Below, in pieces: positions 34,347 through 45,654 of a stretch of 64,000 nucleotides of DNA; the stretch's first letter is position 1; each line of letters opens with the position of its first letter. A program made the translations under genes and the position numbers. The notes beneath the pieces were generated by a model that saw only the letters and a list, made by a program, of their open reading frames with translations, was not told the origin of the DNA and ran no database searches. The stretch is from Panaeolus papilionaceus (Eukaryota > Basidiomycota > Agaricomycetes > Agaricales). The DNA lies in contig JADNRZ010000001.1 in assembly GCA_015501605.1 (NCBI GenBank), forward strand, positions 1,612,001-1,676,000. Direction: 5' to 3'.

Positions 34347-35068
34347 ATGCATTTGCAACAGTTTTCCGCCTCTCTTCCTCGAAACGTGGGTCTACTCACG
34401 AGACCATGGTTATCCGACATACCAAAGACGGTTAATAGAAGCACAGTTCACCGTCTCCGAGGTTTTCATCAGACGAGCCAAAGAAATGATCGGTCATTCA
34501 CCAATCTCCTAGCAGATGACAGTCCACCTGCTGTGCAAGTGTCCTCCATATCTGAGGAAGGTATCCGCTTAGCAGATGGTCTTTTGATTCCTGGTGCTTG
34601 CCTTTTTCTAGAGGGAAAAGTATACCTATGGGACGTACCAGAGCTGAAAACCATAACAAGTGGGGTTTCTCGTGATGAGCAGTGGAAGGGATGGAACCAA
34701 GAGAAGTTTCAATTGCTGGATGTTGTCGCTCCGAGACCTGGTGCGTTCTTTACCAGTAGTGGAACTCGAAGACAACCAACCATTTAACACCTTCCACCCT
34801 TGAAACAGAAATATTGATTCTTGGGACTGGGAAGACCCTCGTTCAACCCCCACCATTCGCCAGACAGTATTTGAGTCAGCTGGGGATACAACTTGATGTG
34901 ATGGATACTGTAAGGCAAAATCCAATAAAATTAACGAAGATGCTTAAAATATATCTTAATATTTAACAGAGGAACGCCTGCTCAACATATAATTTGTTAG
35001 CGGAAGAAGGACGTCGTGTCGCAGCAGCTCTCCTTCCCATTAGTCCACAGGTTTGGAAAAGGTCATAA
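34347..35068 (+). CDS. mitochondrial complex I assembly factor NDUFAF3 (Mth938 domain)
   Basis: Exons 34347-34740, 34809-34909 and 34970-35068 join to 197 residues. The N-terminus is rich in Arg, Ser and Leu with no acids for the first 23 residues (MHLQQFSASLPRNVGLL...), as in mitochondrial presequences. The Mth938/DUF498 domain follows: ISEEGIRLADGLLIPG, LEGKVYLWDV, LILGTGKTLVQPPPF, GIQLDVMDTRNACSTYNLL, EEGRRVAAALLP. In animals NDUFAF3 helps assemble the membrane arm of complex I. Near complex I subunit NDUFA8 (35997). The end PQVWKRS reads on past a possible donor and is the least certain part. Confidence 0.85.
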
Positions 35069-35141
35069 CATTTTTAAGTAAACCCTATAAAGGTATTTAT
35101 CCTTTGGGATTTTGAACAATGTTTAAGGTCAGACTGGTGCC

Positions 35142-35770
35142 TCAACCGTCTGAATCGTCCTCAGGCCCCATTTTACGCTTTCCTTTATTTATGGGTTCTT
35201 CGGGTTCCTCTGCACTTTCGTCCATTACTGAAGGAAGTGTGTATGTGACAGGCAACAGTTCTCCTAAACATACAAAGATACAGTGCAGTGAATATTGTGT
35301 TATCGAGCCATCATGGAGGCCGATTAGCCAGAAGTGACAAGCGAGGGATCTCAGCAAGCAAAACCCACCAGATTCTGTATCACGGAATTGAATGAATAAC
35401 AATTCCCAAGTAGCAAGTCCATATTCTCGAAGCACCTTTGATGGTGATAAAACCTCAAAAGAACCTGTAGGTTTGCCTTTGTCCCTGATATGGCGGACCA
35501 ATTCAAAGTCTTTCGTGGATTGAACATCTACCTCAGGAGGGTCCATCGCAAGGGTGTCCAAGGAGTTTTGTCCCGAGTCTGATTGCAAAGCTTCTAGAAC
35601 CTCTTCTTTAACTTTCAGCACTTTCGTTTCGGGCGGAACGCTCCCCAGATAGATTGAGAGTTTATGGCTCTTGATTTGCAGATGATATATCCTGGGTGTT
35701 ACACGTGGAGGCTGGTTTTTCGAACTGGTTTAGATTCATTGAAACTTCATGGAAGAGTCCAGCGTACCAT
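35142..35770 (-). CDS. ubiquitin-like-fold orphan; first exon is only the ATG
   Basis: Exons (minus): 35768-35770 (ATG alone), 35369-35711 and 35142-35263, giving 155 residues. The frame upstream of PPRVTPRIYHLQIKSHKLSI meets a stop before any ATG. Splicing the ATG at 35768-35770 across a 56-nt GT...AG intron supplies one. The N-terminal half, HLQIKSHKLSIYLG then VLKVKEEVLEAL, has the strand-turn-helix look of ubiquitin-like domains. The rest contains ATWELLFIQFRDESG-like text joined across an intron to ELLPVTYTLPSVMD, and ends in an acidic and KGKRK-containing tail. I believe it is a conserved fungal protein of unknown function. It shares a 226-bp divergent promoter with NDUFA8. Confidence 0.6.
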
Positions 35771-35996
35771 TATTAACTAGAGACTGGCTTGTTTTTGTTA
35801 GCTAAAGTGTTCAATCAAGAGAAAGTGACGGTGTTGTTCATATCTTCGAATGCGCGTCATGTTATTAGTATTACTGTGGGAATATATTTAAACCCCGCCG
35901 GCGGTTTCCGCGCCATCCGAACTCTCCCCTCGGTCATTGTAGACAACATCGTCAACAGTAATCCCCCCTTTGCCGCTGTGTCTTTGTCCACCAACG
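35771..35996. promoter_or_regulatory. 226-bp bidirectional promoter region (UBL orphan / NDUFA8)
   Basis: The spacer separates two head-to-head starts. It holds AATATATTTAAA at 35881-35892 and the perfect 10-bp palindrome CCGCCGGCGG at 35895-35904. CGG/CCG half-sites of this kind are the usual targets of fungal Zn2Cys6 factors. No factor can be named. Confidence 0.45.
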
Positions 35997-36690
35997 ATGT
36001 CGGCTTCAGCGCACGAATCATCACAGGCACAGGAGGCATTCTCTCCTAAAATGCCGGCCAATATTCCTCATGTCGACGAAGTAACTGCCACCAGCGCGCC
36101 GTTGAAAAGTGCAGCGTTTTTCCTTGGCGCATATTGCAAAGAATACAATGGTTTGTTTTGTTTTCCTAAGGGCGACTAGGCTAGTTTAATTTACCCTCGT
36201 GCCGTAGAGGACTTCATGCTCTGCAAGAATGAAAGTCGTGATCCTGGACACTGTCTGAAGGAGGGTAGGAAAGTGACCCGCTGTGCAATCGACTTGTAAG
36301 TATCCTGGACACCTGTAAGCACTGTATGTGAAGAGGTCCAATATTAACTCTTAACCTTAGGATCACCAAAATGCGCGAAAACTGTGCACAACAGTTCGAC
36401 GAACATTGGCAATGCCTGGAGAAGCGGAATCAGGTGCGTAACTAGGAGTTTCTTTGTTATAGCTACTGAGTGCAACATAGGAATACTACCTGTGCCGAAA
36501 GCCTGAGAGGAAACTCAACGCCTGCATGTTTGAAAAACTCGTACGTCTAATTAGTGTTTACTCCAATGTATGGTGTTTAACATGGCTTTGCGTTTCACAG
36601 GGTTTAACCAAGTCAATTCCCGGATCCCCCGCTGGCCAACCCCAGATTCACGAAGTTTCAAACCCAATATATAAAGCTATTCAGAAGTAG
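35997..36690 (+). CDS. NADH dehydrogenase (complex I) subunit NDUFA8 / PGIV
   Basis: Exons 35997-36150, 36208-36295, 36361-36433, 36481-36540 and 36601-36690 join to 154 residues. The product carries four CX9C-type half-sites: around FMLCKNESRDPGHC and TRCAIDL, then ENCAQQFDEHWQC, then YYLCRKPERKLNAC, with a leading YCKEYN. This twin CX9C layout is that of NDUFA8 (20.8-kDa subunit in Neurospora), a disulfide-bonded intermembrane-space subunit of complex I imported by the Mia40 pathway. The tail KSIPGSPAGQPQIHEV is also family-typical. The first ATG (35997) gives MSASAHESSQ; a second ATG lies 18 codons on and is possible. Confidence 0.9.
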
Positions 36691-37215
36691 ATTGATCTCT
36701 TTCCAAACTTGTATACCATGCGTCCATCCCGATCGTGTTGCACATGAATATCAACACTCGAGACTAGATTCTGATGTTCACCCCCTTGTGACACGGCCTT
36801 GACGCGAACTTCAATTTCCCACTTTACAGTTGAAAGGAAACCTCCCCCTTGGTTCGTTGTGACATATAGTCAGTTCTCTGAATATCTGGAAAGGGTTGAA
36901 GATGTATAGACAATGTTAGCACCAGCGACGAATTTGTCAATCAATTGTAACAATTGCATAACAGTTCCATTTGCCCGCAACAGGGCACTGAGAATTTTAA
37001 TCAGGGTGACAACTTGAGAGTTGCCGTTGACCGTCATGATGCGACATTAACTTACCTGGTTTCTATATCAACCCCACGATCCAACTATCTCAATACCATA
37101 TACCTTGGTCTTTTCTCGTTATTTGCATTCGTGCTTCAGGAATTTTGGTTTGACCAACCGGAGAAATTCTTGACAACAATTACATCCTAACATATCAACT
37201 TACCGGTTCTACTCT
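36691..37215. other. intergenic, nothing recognised
   Basis: 525 bp between NDUFA8 and lipoate ligase, both plus strand. AT-rich, no gene or clear motif. Confidence 0.45.
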
Positions 37216-38967
37216 ATGCGCTTCCAGCCCAAGCACACATACAGGTCTCTTGGAAGTATGGTCTGGGGTGCATTACACTCCCATAATCGAAGAAATCTCA
37301 CCACCTCTACACGCTTTTATTCCTCCCAGATCCCTGGCGTGTCAAACGCTCACCCGCATGACCAGTCGAGGCCTACATTCTTTTCTCCGAATCACAACGT
37401 TTATCTGTCCAACTCCTTTGACCCATATTTCAATCTGACTTTGGAGGATTGGTAATTCTTCTTCGTATATATAAGTACTCGTTTACATATTCTGACAGAT
37501 TTTCTGTTCCGCGTTTTGGGAATATTCTTGTTGACTTCTGGCAATGCAGGCTCTTTCGTCATGCCCCACAGGATTCACCTCTACTTATGATTTACCGAGA
37601 CTCTCCATGCGTAGTTATTGGCAGAAATCAAAATCCATGGACAGAAGTCAATTTTTCAGCGCTTCACGACTCCAAAATACCATTCATTCGAAGGAGAAGC
37701 GGAGGGGGGACTGTATACCATGTGAGTGGCACGTCGTGCTTTGGCTGGAAGCGCATCACATTCCAATAGTATCCTTACTCTGACGAACAGGACCTAGGCA
37801 ACAGCAATTTCTCCATACACCTTCCAAGGACTTCTTTTGACAGGCACGCAACTGGAGAAATTATCCTTAGAGCAGTTCGATCTCTCGGAATTGACGCGAG
37901 ATTGAACGATAGAAATGATTTGTGTGTCGGGGAAAGAAAGATAAGTCACATTCCTGGTATCTCTATTCTTGCTTCACACCAATGGAAACTGCTCAATACT
38001 ACGCATCTGTGCGAATGGACGAGATGGGCCTACAAGGGTGCCTTTGCGTATTCCATGTCTAAACGCATTGCTCTCAAACTGCATTGCTTCTTCATATTTG
38101 CATATCCGGAATGCGCAACAAAAAACTGACTTCGACATTACATTTCAGGGTCAGCCTATAAAATCGTCAATAAACGTGCGTATCATCATGGCACCATGCT
38201 GATAAGTTCACGTCTCGAAACGCTTGGGGACCTTCTACGTCCGAAGAAGGTTCAACCCTTAGATCTCAATATGTAATGTAACACCGCTGATACGCTCTGT
38301 AATAGCTGAATATTTTGACGAAGGGAGTGGAGTCCGTCCGGTCGCCTGTCTCTAACTTAGCCCAGCACGCCCCACACATCACGCATCAAGCTTTCGCAGA
38401 CGCTGTTGTCGAAGCCTTCAGAACAACATATGGCGTAACTACGAATGTAAGTCTGTCCTTGTTTTAAAATACGACATTTTCGCTAAGTCCTTTAGATCCG
38501 TGCAGTTGATCAAGCAGAAGGAACATCGGTTGAATATATCCAGAAGGGAATGACAGAATTACAGGTGAGTAAAGCAACCTTGTGATACCTTCGGCACAAA
38601 TTCAATAGTCCAATCCTCTAGTCTTGGAATTGGAAATTTGGTCAAACTCCAGAATTCACTCGCAGAATGGAAAAGACGTTTTCATGGGGTAGCACTGTCC
38701 GTCTTTTCTGATGTCAAACTGCAATTTAACACTCAAATAAAAATTTTACAGGTCGCCGATATCAAATGCAGACACGGGATTATTGAAGGGGTAGAACTGC
38801 AAGTCCAGGGCATAGGAGAACCGCTTTTGAATGTTGACACAGATCTGCAATTCATCAGCGGAAAGCTCAAGGGCCAGAGGTATGGGTTTGTGGAGGTGGA
38901 TGAATATGCCGGTCTTCCAAAGAATTCCCCGATACACGATATTCAACAGTGGATAAAAGCAGACTAG
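37216..38967 (+). CDS. lipoate-protein ligase A (mitochondrial)
   Basis: About eight exons; the first is 37216-37451, the second 37550-37721, the third starts 37791. The Arg/Ser-rich N-terminus without acids suggests mitochondrial import. Family blocks: FNLTLEDW joined to LFRHAPQDSPLLMIYRDSP, then VVIGRNQNPW, then the ligase signature RRRSGGGTVYH joined to DLGNSNFS, then NDLCVGERKIS, and KIVNKRAYHHGTMLISS. It attaches lipoate to the E2 subunits of pyruvate and 2-oxoglutarate dehydrogenases and to glycine-cleavage protein H (yeast Aim22 is a relative). The junction before GSAYK is uncertain: a donor at 37957 gives KISHIPGSAYK, one at 37946 gives KIRSAYK. The C-terminal accessory domain ends ...HDIQQWIKAD. 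Confidence 0.88.
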
Positions 38968-39354
38968 CATTTTTAACTGGTCGCCTTGAATACAGTTCTG
39001 CACAATTTTGATCATCGCGAGAAGCAAAAACCCAATTTTTGGTGCACCAGTACCAATGTACCCCCCTAGCCCGAAGTGAAGTTGTAAGGCAACGCCACCA
39101 TCTGTAACCCATTTCAAAAATTTTGCGCAGTTGGTTATTAAGCGGTGCTGCAGCAAAACGATGAGGTTACAGCCAACTATTTTCAACATTTGAGGCTTGA
39201 CGGTGAATGCCAGCAAAATGTCAATGGACCCGGCTCTAACATATGTGATTTGATGCATACCCCCTGAACGCCAATTATTTCCAAGGTTCTAAGTGGAAAG
39301 TGATGAGAATCACTGAATTCTGAAAGGGAAAACGAAGTTCTAAGTGTGTGTATT

Positions 39355-39920
39355 TCAGTTGGTAGCACTAGACGCAGTAGGGTTTGCCTAGGAAGAGTAT
39401 TTGGTTGAGAGAGCTTGACATAATATATTAAATGACATACCGATTGTCCTCTAAAATGCCCAGTCAAGACTTTATCCCTCGCCATGAGCATTTCATCCCA
39501 GTCGTCAATGCCGTATCTAGGGGGCTGTATAACCAATTTAGCCACCAAATCTGGCATACGTTTCGAAACCAACAACACGTAGTATTACCTTTCCTTGGTT
39601 TTGCGCACGTTGAGTGATGTTGAGAAGTGTTCCAGCGGTGCCAAACATGGCGGTCAACAGGCCTGTCAAGCAGTATGAGAAATTGAATGTTAATCGGTAG
39701 TGTCTCTCTAACCAAAGGGTATAAGCGCCTCCCAAGGTACAGGCATTCTTGATGTATGAGGATATAGACAATGTGCAGAATTACTGAAGAGACGTGAGGC
39801 GGGACTTACCGTGTCAGCATTGTTTGTTTGTTTCTGTTGACTAGCGACCTTTGGCGGTTGTGCCTCCCCTTCACAGTCAGCATTCGAGTTACGATACTTA
39901 CTCTGCACTGACAGAGTCAA
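39355..39920 (-). CDS. small predicted membrane protein, unknown function
   Basis: Proposed exons (minus): 39810-39920, 39609-39747, 39441-39550 and 39355-39387, all GT...AG and in frame, giving 130 residues. A polar N-terminus (MTLSVQSKYRNSNADCEGE) is followed by two hydrophobic stretches around LGGAYTLWLERH and YCLTGLLTAMFGTAGTLL. A conserved-looking soluble end follows: QPPRYGIDDWDEMLMARDK, VLTGHFRGQS, ANPTASSATN. I do not recognise the family. Size and layout recall small mitochondrial or ER membrane proteins. It ends toward the lipoate ligase gene 387 bases away. Confidence 0.5.
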
Positions 39921-40570
39921 GGAAATGGTATTTTCTCCCCGAATATCTTGTGCAACGGGTATTCTCGATATCTGGGACTAAAACCTCCAAAAAATACCCA
40001 CAGTGAAAGTCGTGAACATCGACTCAGTCCGACAACAATCGTAGTCTTAATTTTGAGTAGCGGAGTGTCCATTTAACAAGGATGCAGAGTATAAAAGCTT
40101 CTGCAAACTTCAGTTTAGAAGGTCCTGATTTCAATCCTTTTATTTAAGCAATACTGGTTGCTCGGCCTGTTTTCCGCCATTGGTGAAGATGTTACATGGG
40201 CCTCGAACACCTACAACAGAAAGAGGCCAATCGAAGAAAACCAGAATGCGTGTCAGGAGTCAAGAATAATGGAATCGTAATATTTCCTAAATTTAGGTCC
40301 CTGAAACCCAAGGAAGACTCTGCAGTCAAGAATAAGGGTGTCGAAAAGGCACGAATGATACATGACAGTATTGTAGGACATTTATGAATGACAACAGTAT
40401 CGTATGTGGTTGACAAAGTGAATAAGATAGTGATAACAATACAGTTCTGGGTCTAGGGGCATGAGAAATGGATGCAATGGACATTTGTAAACGGACGACA
40501 AAATTTTGGCAGAAAACAGATACACAACGATGCAAACGGTGGCAGCAGCTCATGCTGGCTGAGACGCGAT
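39921..40570. other. intergenic, nothing recognised
   Basis: 650 bp between two minus-strand genes. No protein-like frame or clear motif. Confidence 0.45.
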
Positions 40571-41504
40571 TTAGTAGGCGAAGAAGGGGGTGTTGGTATC
40601 CAGGCAATGATTCGTAGTAGGGGTCCAAAACTGCGCAATATACGGAAATGAATCAGGAGGTGTTGCTAGTTCCAATTCACCAGCGAGTCCATCAAAAACC
40701 ACCATATCACCAGGGTAATAACTGAGGTTATCAGACGGATTCTGCACGAAGATGGTTTGGCCATTTGGATGGATTATGTTTCCCGACAAAAACGACGAGT
40801 TTTGTCCCCAAAGACTATCCAAAGGTTGTTCTGGTTGCATTTGTTGCGTACTAGCATAGTTGGAAAGGCTTGCAAGGGCATAGTTGCAGTCTAAAGATAT
40901 CCCGAACCCTCGGCAATCGACAACGTCTGAAGTGCCCCATAACACGTCTTGAGATTGGGCCGCCATGCTGGAAGCCTGACTGGCAAGGGTCCCTTGAGTC
41001 AACCCAACGTTTGTATCTGAATTTGACATGGCCGAATGTTCGTAGACGCTGGAGGTGTTGTACCACATCATGACATCACTGGTTCGATTATCCGACTCGT
41101 TGAAACTGGGAAGGACTGGCTGAGGATGAGTTATGCGTTCTCAACGTACAGATACAAAATCGCAAACCATGGACTTCATTCTCTCTCAGTTGGTCATGGC
41201 CAATATTTGATGTTGCACCATGCAAGTCCATAATACCAATAGTGGGGGATGTTTGTTGCGATACCTGTGGGTCCAGGCGGATGTCAAAGCCGTTGGTGAG
41301 GTTCTACATGTCGAAAGAGGTATGAAAGCTGGTGCTGCGTGATTGCAAACTGCTACGTACATCTACTGGTATTTGGCGCAACCCTTTGGGAAAGTCTCGA
41401 TGTCGAATCTTCTTATGGATAGTCTTTGGGTTGGTAGAGGCTCTCTGGGCAAGCCGATGTCGATGCTTCGCTTGAGATTGGGGGGATTTATTATGACTGG
41501 GCAT
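40571..41504 (-). CDS. orphan protein with basic N-terminus and Gln/Ser/Asn-rich body
   Basis: Exons (minus): 41361-41504, 41265-41303 and 40571-41119 join in frame to 243 residues. The first 45 residues are strongly basic (AKHRHRLAQRA, KTIHKKIRHRDFPKG), which could bind nucleic acid or act as a nuclear signal. The remainder is polar and aromatic with repeated LWG/SLWG words, ending TPFFAY, and has no recognised domain. The basic head plus acidic/aromatic tail is reminiscent of a transcription regulator, but that is only a guess. The 145-nt second intron is longer than usual. Confidence 0.5.
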
Positions 41505-43338
41505 GTAGTGAGAAGGAAAGCTATTCGAGGTTTGAATATGAAAGTTAGGTATTGAGGTAGTATGTGGTAGAGAGAAGAGGATAAAATGCTGGGCGAAGAT
41601 TGTCGGATCTCGTTGGCGTACTATTTAAACATCGGATATCCGCCTTTTCTTGGGCGTAATTGGGGCCATACTAGATCTCTACTAAGTGAGAACGTGTTCG
41701 GATACATCGCCTCACCGTTCGACACTCACACTGTGGGTTGGCTGCGCTGACAGTAGCATCGCCGTACAGCATTGGCGATGGAATCTGGATTGAAGAAGAA
41801 AACGAGAAATTTGGCGCGTCTAGGCGTAGTCCATATTAGGAAGGTAACTGTGGCGTCCTGCGTCCTCTTTGCATCACGTGACACAAAATATCCCAGAAGA
41901 AACCCGAATCAAATTTGAAACTTGGCTGGGGCCAGTGCCACTAATGTCTTTCACCTCATACATCATCAGTTTTCGTTGAATATTACTACTCCTGTCTATC
42001 TATAAATAATTAACATACAAAAGATTGCCAGATCACTTCAAATTCCTTGCTCAACGGTTGTCGATTCGACCTTCGAAGTGCGTCATCACTGATGTTCCCC
42101 GAAGCCCCATACCCCGTTTAGCAAGTTTAAACCCTTGCCGTCCTGAAGTTTCAGGTTATACTCGAGGGCAATAAGGGGCAAGACGCCCACAGTCATTGAT
42201 CAGGTACACTCTAGAATGTCACTATTGTTCGTGCGGTCCATTTCCGACACTGCCATATATTGCTTCTGACGTTCTATACGTGCTCTTTCCACGAGGCCTT
42301 TAAGATGGTAGGCCCCAACAGAGCACAGCTCCTTATGAGATTCAACACATATCAAATCAAATGTCATACTTTTCAAACCTTTTTTTCATTCACGGCATAA
42401 CCGGTAACACATGATCGGCAAATAACCAACCTCATCCTGTATTTGTGGTAAGTGTATGATTCAGGGTGAATAAAGCTGAATATAAAACTGTTGACTAGCT
42501 ATTCGCATACGTTCTAACACATAGTACAATCGTTTTATGGCTTCAGCCTCGACTTGGAGAGAGCCAGAGGTGAAGATTAGACGACGCCACAGTTAAGCAC
42601 ATATGGAGTAATACCCGGTAATCAAGAATGGTTTCATTGGCGCCGGTGATTTAGGAATTTTTGCCTGGCAGTGTCTGTTTCTAAAAATCTTTCGAATGCA
42701 GTCAGCTTGCGAGTAGTATAGCCTTGTAAACATGCAGATACCTCATGTGGTGACGTTACAACAAACCATGGACCTTTTTTTAACATGGATATTTAACCAG
42801 AACGGGTCCTACTCGTCGACGTAGGTCACTGTAAATTTACACAAGTAATCATTGTCCCAACTAGTCAGGTCTTCAGACTGGTTTCTATTACAACTCAGAA
42901 AAACGAAAGGACTTGCATCGTTAGTGCCGTGTTGTTTGATCCTACACCACCCACAATCAGATGACTGAGCATATAACACTATACGTATCTATTGACCTAC
43001 AGCGAACTTTCGGTGCCGATGTGTTGCTTACCTTTGTATCCACTTGCAGAGAGCATCGTCCAGAACGGTAGTGTTATAGGCGGTGAACTCTAGAATAATC
43101 TGCCATTTATAATGTATATATACTTGGATAATGAATAACGAGGCGTGGTGCTAGACTGTGCTAATACACGATGTGATACGGTGACGAAATGGGGTAGGGT
43201 GATAATGTGCTCCACAAAGTTCGAGGTAGTAGCGTATATGACCCAGAAATATCCATCCAATATTGGGGAGACGCATGAACAAAGAGGACTGATAACTTAA
43301 GAGATAGCGATAAGACCAGGTTTGCAACTGCTTCCAAG
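41505..43338. other. gene-poor 1.8-kb region
   Basis: No credible exon on either strand. It covers the upstream region of the orphan at 40571 and the downstream region of the REEP-like gene. A short AGTTAAGCAC word near 42591 recalls the internal promoter of 5S rRNA but the surroundings do not match 5S. I see nothing else. Confidence 0.45.
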
Positions 43339-45371
43339 CTATTTGTCCTTAGGGGGCACCAAAGGCAGTAAATCGGATGAAGTGGACGCCAAATTCTGAG
43401 CCTTGCGTTCAGTTTTGCGGTGTTTGACAACTGCTTTAGGTGCAGCTACAATGGTGCGCTTGCTATCTGGCAAAATGACACTCTTCAGCCTGCGAGGTTG
43501 CGTGGGACTTGTTTGACGCACGGCTCTCTGGCGAAGAGGCCGCGCAATAGCGCTTTTCTGCGTTGGTGAACTAGCCACTTTCTCTAAGGGCCGGGAGACC
43601 TTTCTGCGCTTTTCTGCTGGAGGGTGATTCCCTGACTGAAGCGCTTCATCTGGTAAAATGATGTCGTCTTCTGTTCCTGTTGTTGTGGATACAAATTCTG
43701 GATCATCATCGTCAGGTACAATCATAGCGCGGCGCCTCGTTGCAGATACGGGCTTGGAAGGTTTCCTCGTTGTCGTCGAGTTACGAGAACGACGGTGGAA
43801 GGAAATCGAGGACTCCTGTGCCCTCACTTGACGAACGCGAGGAGAAAGGGAAGATTGATGCGTCGGTGCATGTGCTCTCTTCCTCCCAATAACTGATGAT
43901 GAGTCCGTCGCGTTGGAAGGAATGGCTGAAGAGGGTGAGGACTCTGACTCTGAATTGGTCTTGAGAGAGCCCATGTCAAGCGTGGTCAACGCTGACGATC
44001 GACTCGGAAGGCTGATACCAGATATGGCAGAACTCAGAGAGAGAAATTGTCTGGACGGCAGCTCGAGCCTTAGAGAGCCCATTGGGTGTAGTGGTGTTCG
44101 GAGAGTGATGTTGAAGTTGTCTTCTTCATCCTCGTTGTAGTCAAGACTATCCTCGGTGTCAAAATTGCTACGATCAGCGGATGGGGTGGATAGTATAGAT
44201 GGCGAATGAATCCCAAAAGAAAATGTGTGTTGCTTGTCGCTCATGTCACCAGCATAGCTGGGATTCAAAGGCTCACGCGGTGGCAGGAGCGACTGACGAA
44301 AATCCTGTTCGGGTTCTTGTTCTAATGGAGGTTGAAGACTTGTCGAGAGGGAATTGGTGGGCAAATGTCTCGACGTCGTCACCAATGGGGTGGGAGGGTA
44401 TGCAGACGGGAACGCGGGGTATTTCCTCCATTCTTCCACTTCTTCATGTTGCAGAGTATTTTCCATCTCTTGTGAGTCTTGGCGTGAGGGTGCAGCAGAT
44501 AGCGACGCCTGGTCCACAGAAGGTTTTGATGGAGCTTGCGAAGCTGAGGAAAAAGTTAATTATGAAGCCAGCGACGCGTGACAGGTATAATTACTGTGGG
44601 TATGGCTGCGATTGATGCCATCTCCTGAGCTACGCCTGACGGAGGCAAAATGTTTGCTGCCATGCGTCTTTCTTTGGAACGAAGATGTTGACGCTTGCTG
44701 AGGAGCTGAAGAGGATGACGAGGCTTCTGGAGATTCATCGTTAACAGATGTCTCGGTTCGAGTTTCTGCCTCGGTATCTAATGCCTCAGCAGGACCGAAC
44801 TTCTTATGCCACCAATTGAGAGCAAGGCGGATTGGATAGGTAGTCAGAGCGAATATGAAGTCGCCGAACATAAGCATAATCTCCAAGGCACCGTCGAGTG
44901 TTGTGGTATAGGGTTTGAGGGATGGACGGATAACATGAAGATATATAGGTTCCGCACCCTGTTTTATTGAATAGAATAAAGGTTAAGGATAAATTGTGGT
45001 TCTGTGGTAGAAATTTACGTACGCGTGCACGAGTCAGTATCAAAAAGACAAAAACGAGAGACTTGAACTCGTCATAAAATGGGATAAACAGTGATACAAT
45101 ACTCTCTATGACACGCTCATACATAGTCAAGCACATCTATATCAAGCAATGATGAGAATATCCAAAACAGAAAAAGAGTGTACAATGGACATACCCAAAC
45201 GATCCAGACAGCGAGACAGCCTTTCATGTCGCGCTTTCTTTGCGTCAATGCACGCACACTTGGCTTGCCTCCATTTCTTGACGAAGGCGGTGGTAGTTTG
45301 AGAGTTTTGTAGGAGTCATAGACATTTAAAAAGAGCATTAGAAGACGGAGGATCGGGACGAAGAGAGGCAT
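43339..45371 (-). CDS. REEP/Yop1-like (TB2/DP1/HVA22) ER membrane-shaping protein with long tail
   Basis: Four exons (minus) from ATG at 45369-45371. The N-terminal ~140 residues form a TB2/DP1/HVA22 domain: MPLFVPILRLLMLFLNVYDS, CLAVWIVW joined to MCLTMYERVIESIVSLFIPF, YDEFKSLVFVFLILTRA joined to GAEPIYLHVIRPSL. These hydrophobic hairpins bend ER tubules in Yop1 and REEP proteins. A long disordered tail follows: a Ser/Thr-rich piece, then after an intron (GT near 44599) a 400-residue stretch rich in Ser, Pro and basic clusters (KRRKVSRPL, RKPSKP). Yeast Yop1 lacks this tail; tailed forms are usual in basidiomycetes. The tail could bind microtubules or be a phosphorylation target. Confidence 0.85.
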
Positions 45372-45654
45372 GGCTGTTCAGTCAGTGTAATTAGGACGTC
45401 CAGAGGAAACAAAGAGCAATTTCGGGAAGATTGTGGTGAAGCTTGCATGTATAGGCTCGATTTTGCTGACCCCGCAGCGATACACGCGGGAGAGGTCAGT
45501 TGCAAATTGTGGCCTGCCTTGATGGTCGTGGTTGAAGTAAGGATGGACAACAACCTGTATGTAAGGTATTATATAAGCCCAAGCTATTTAAGCGCAACCC
45601 CTTTATTACAACCCGGTGGCATTAATTTATTTATGTAACTATGTAAGTTACAAT
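45372..45654. other. short intergenic spacer
   Basis: 283 bp holding the promoter of the REEP-like gene and the 3' end of Med20 (same strand). Nothing else noted. Confidence 0.4.

Noticed and set aside
38746..39258. 170-residue minus-strand frame overlapping the 3' end of the lipoate ligase
   Set aside because: Part is antisense to a well-supported coding exon; the rest has no family block and follows the stop of the small membrane protein gene, so it is probably untranslated sequence.
42580..42650. 5S rRNA-like word AGTTAAGCAC
   Set aside because: Only this short word fits; flanking bases do not form a 5S gene.
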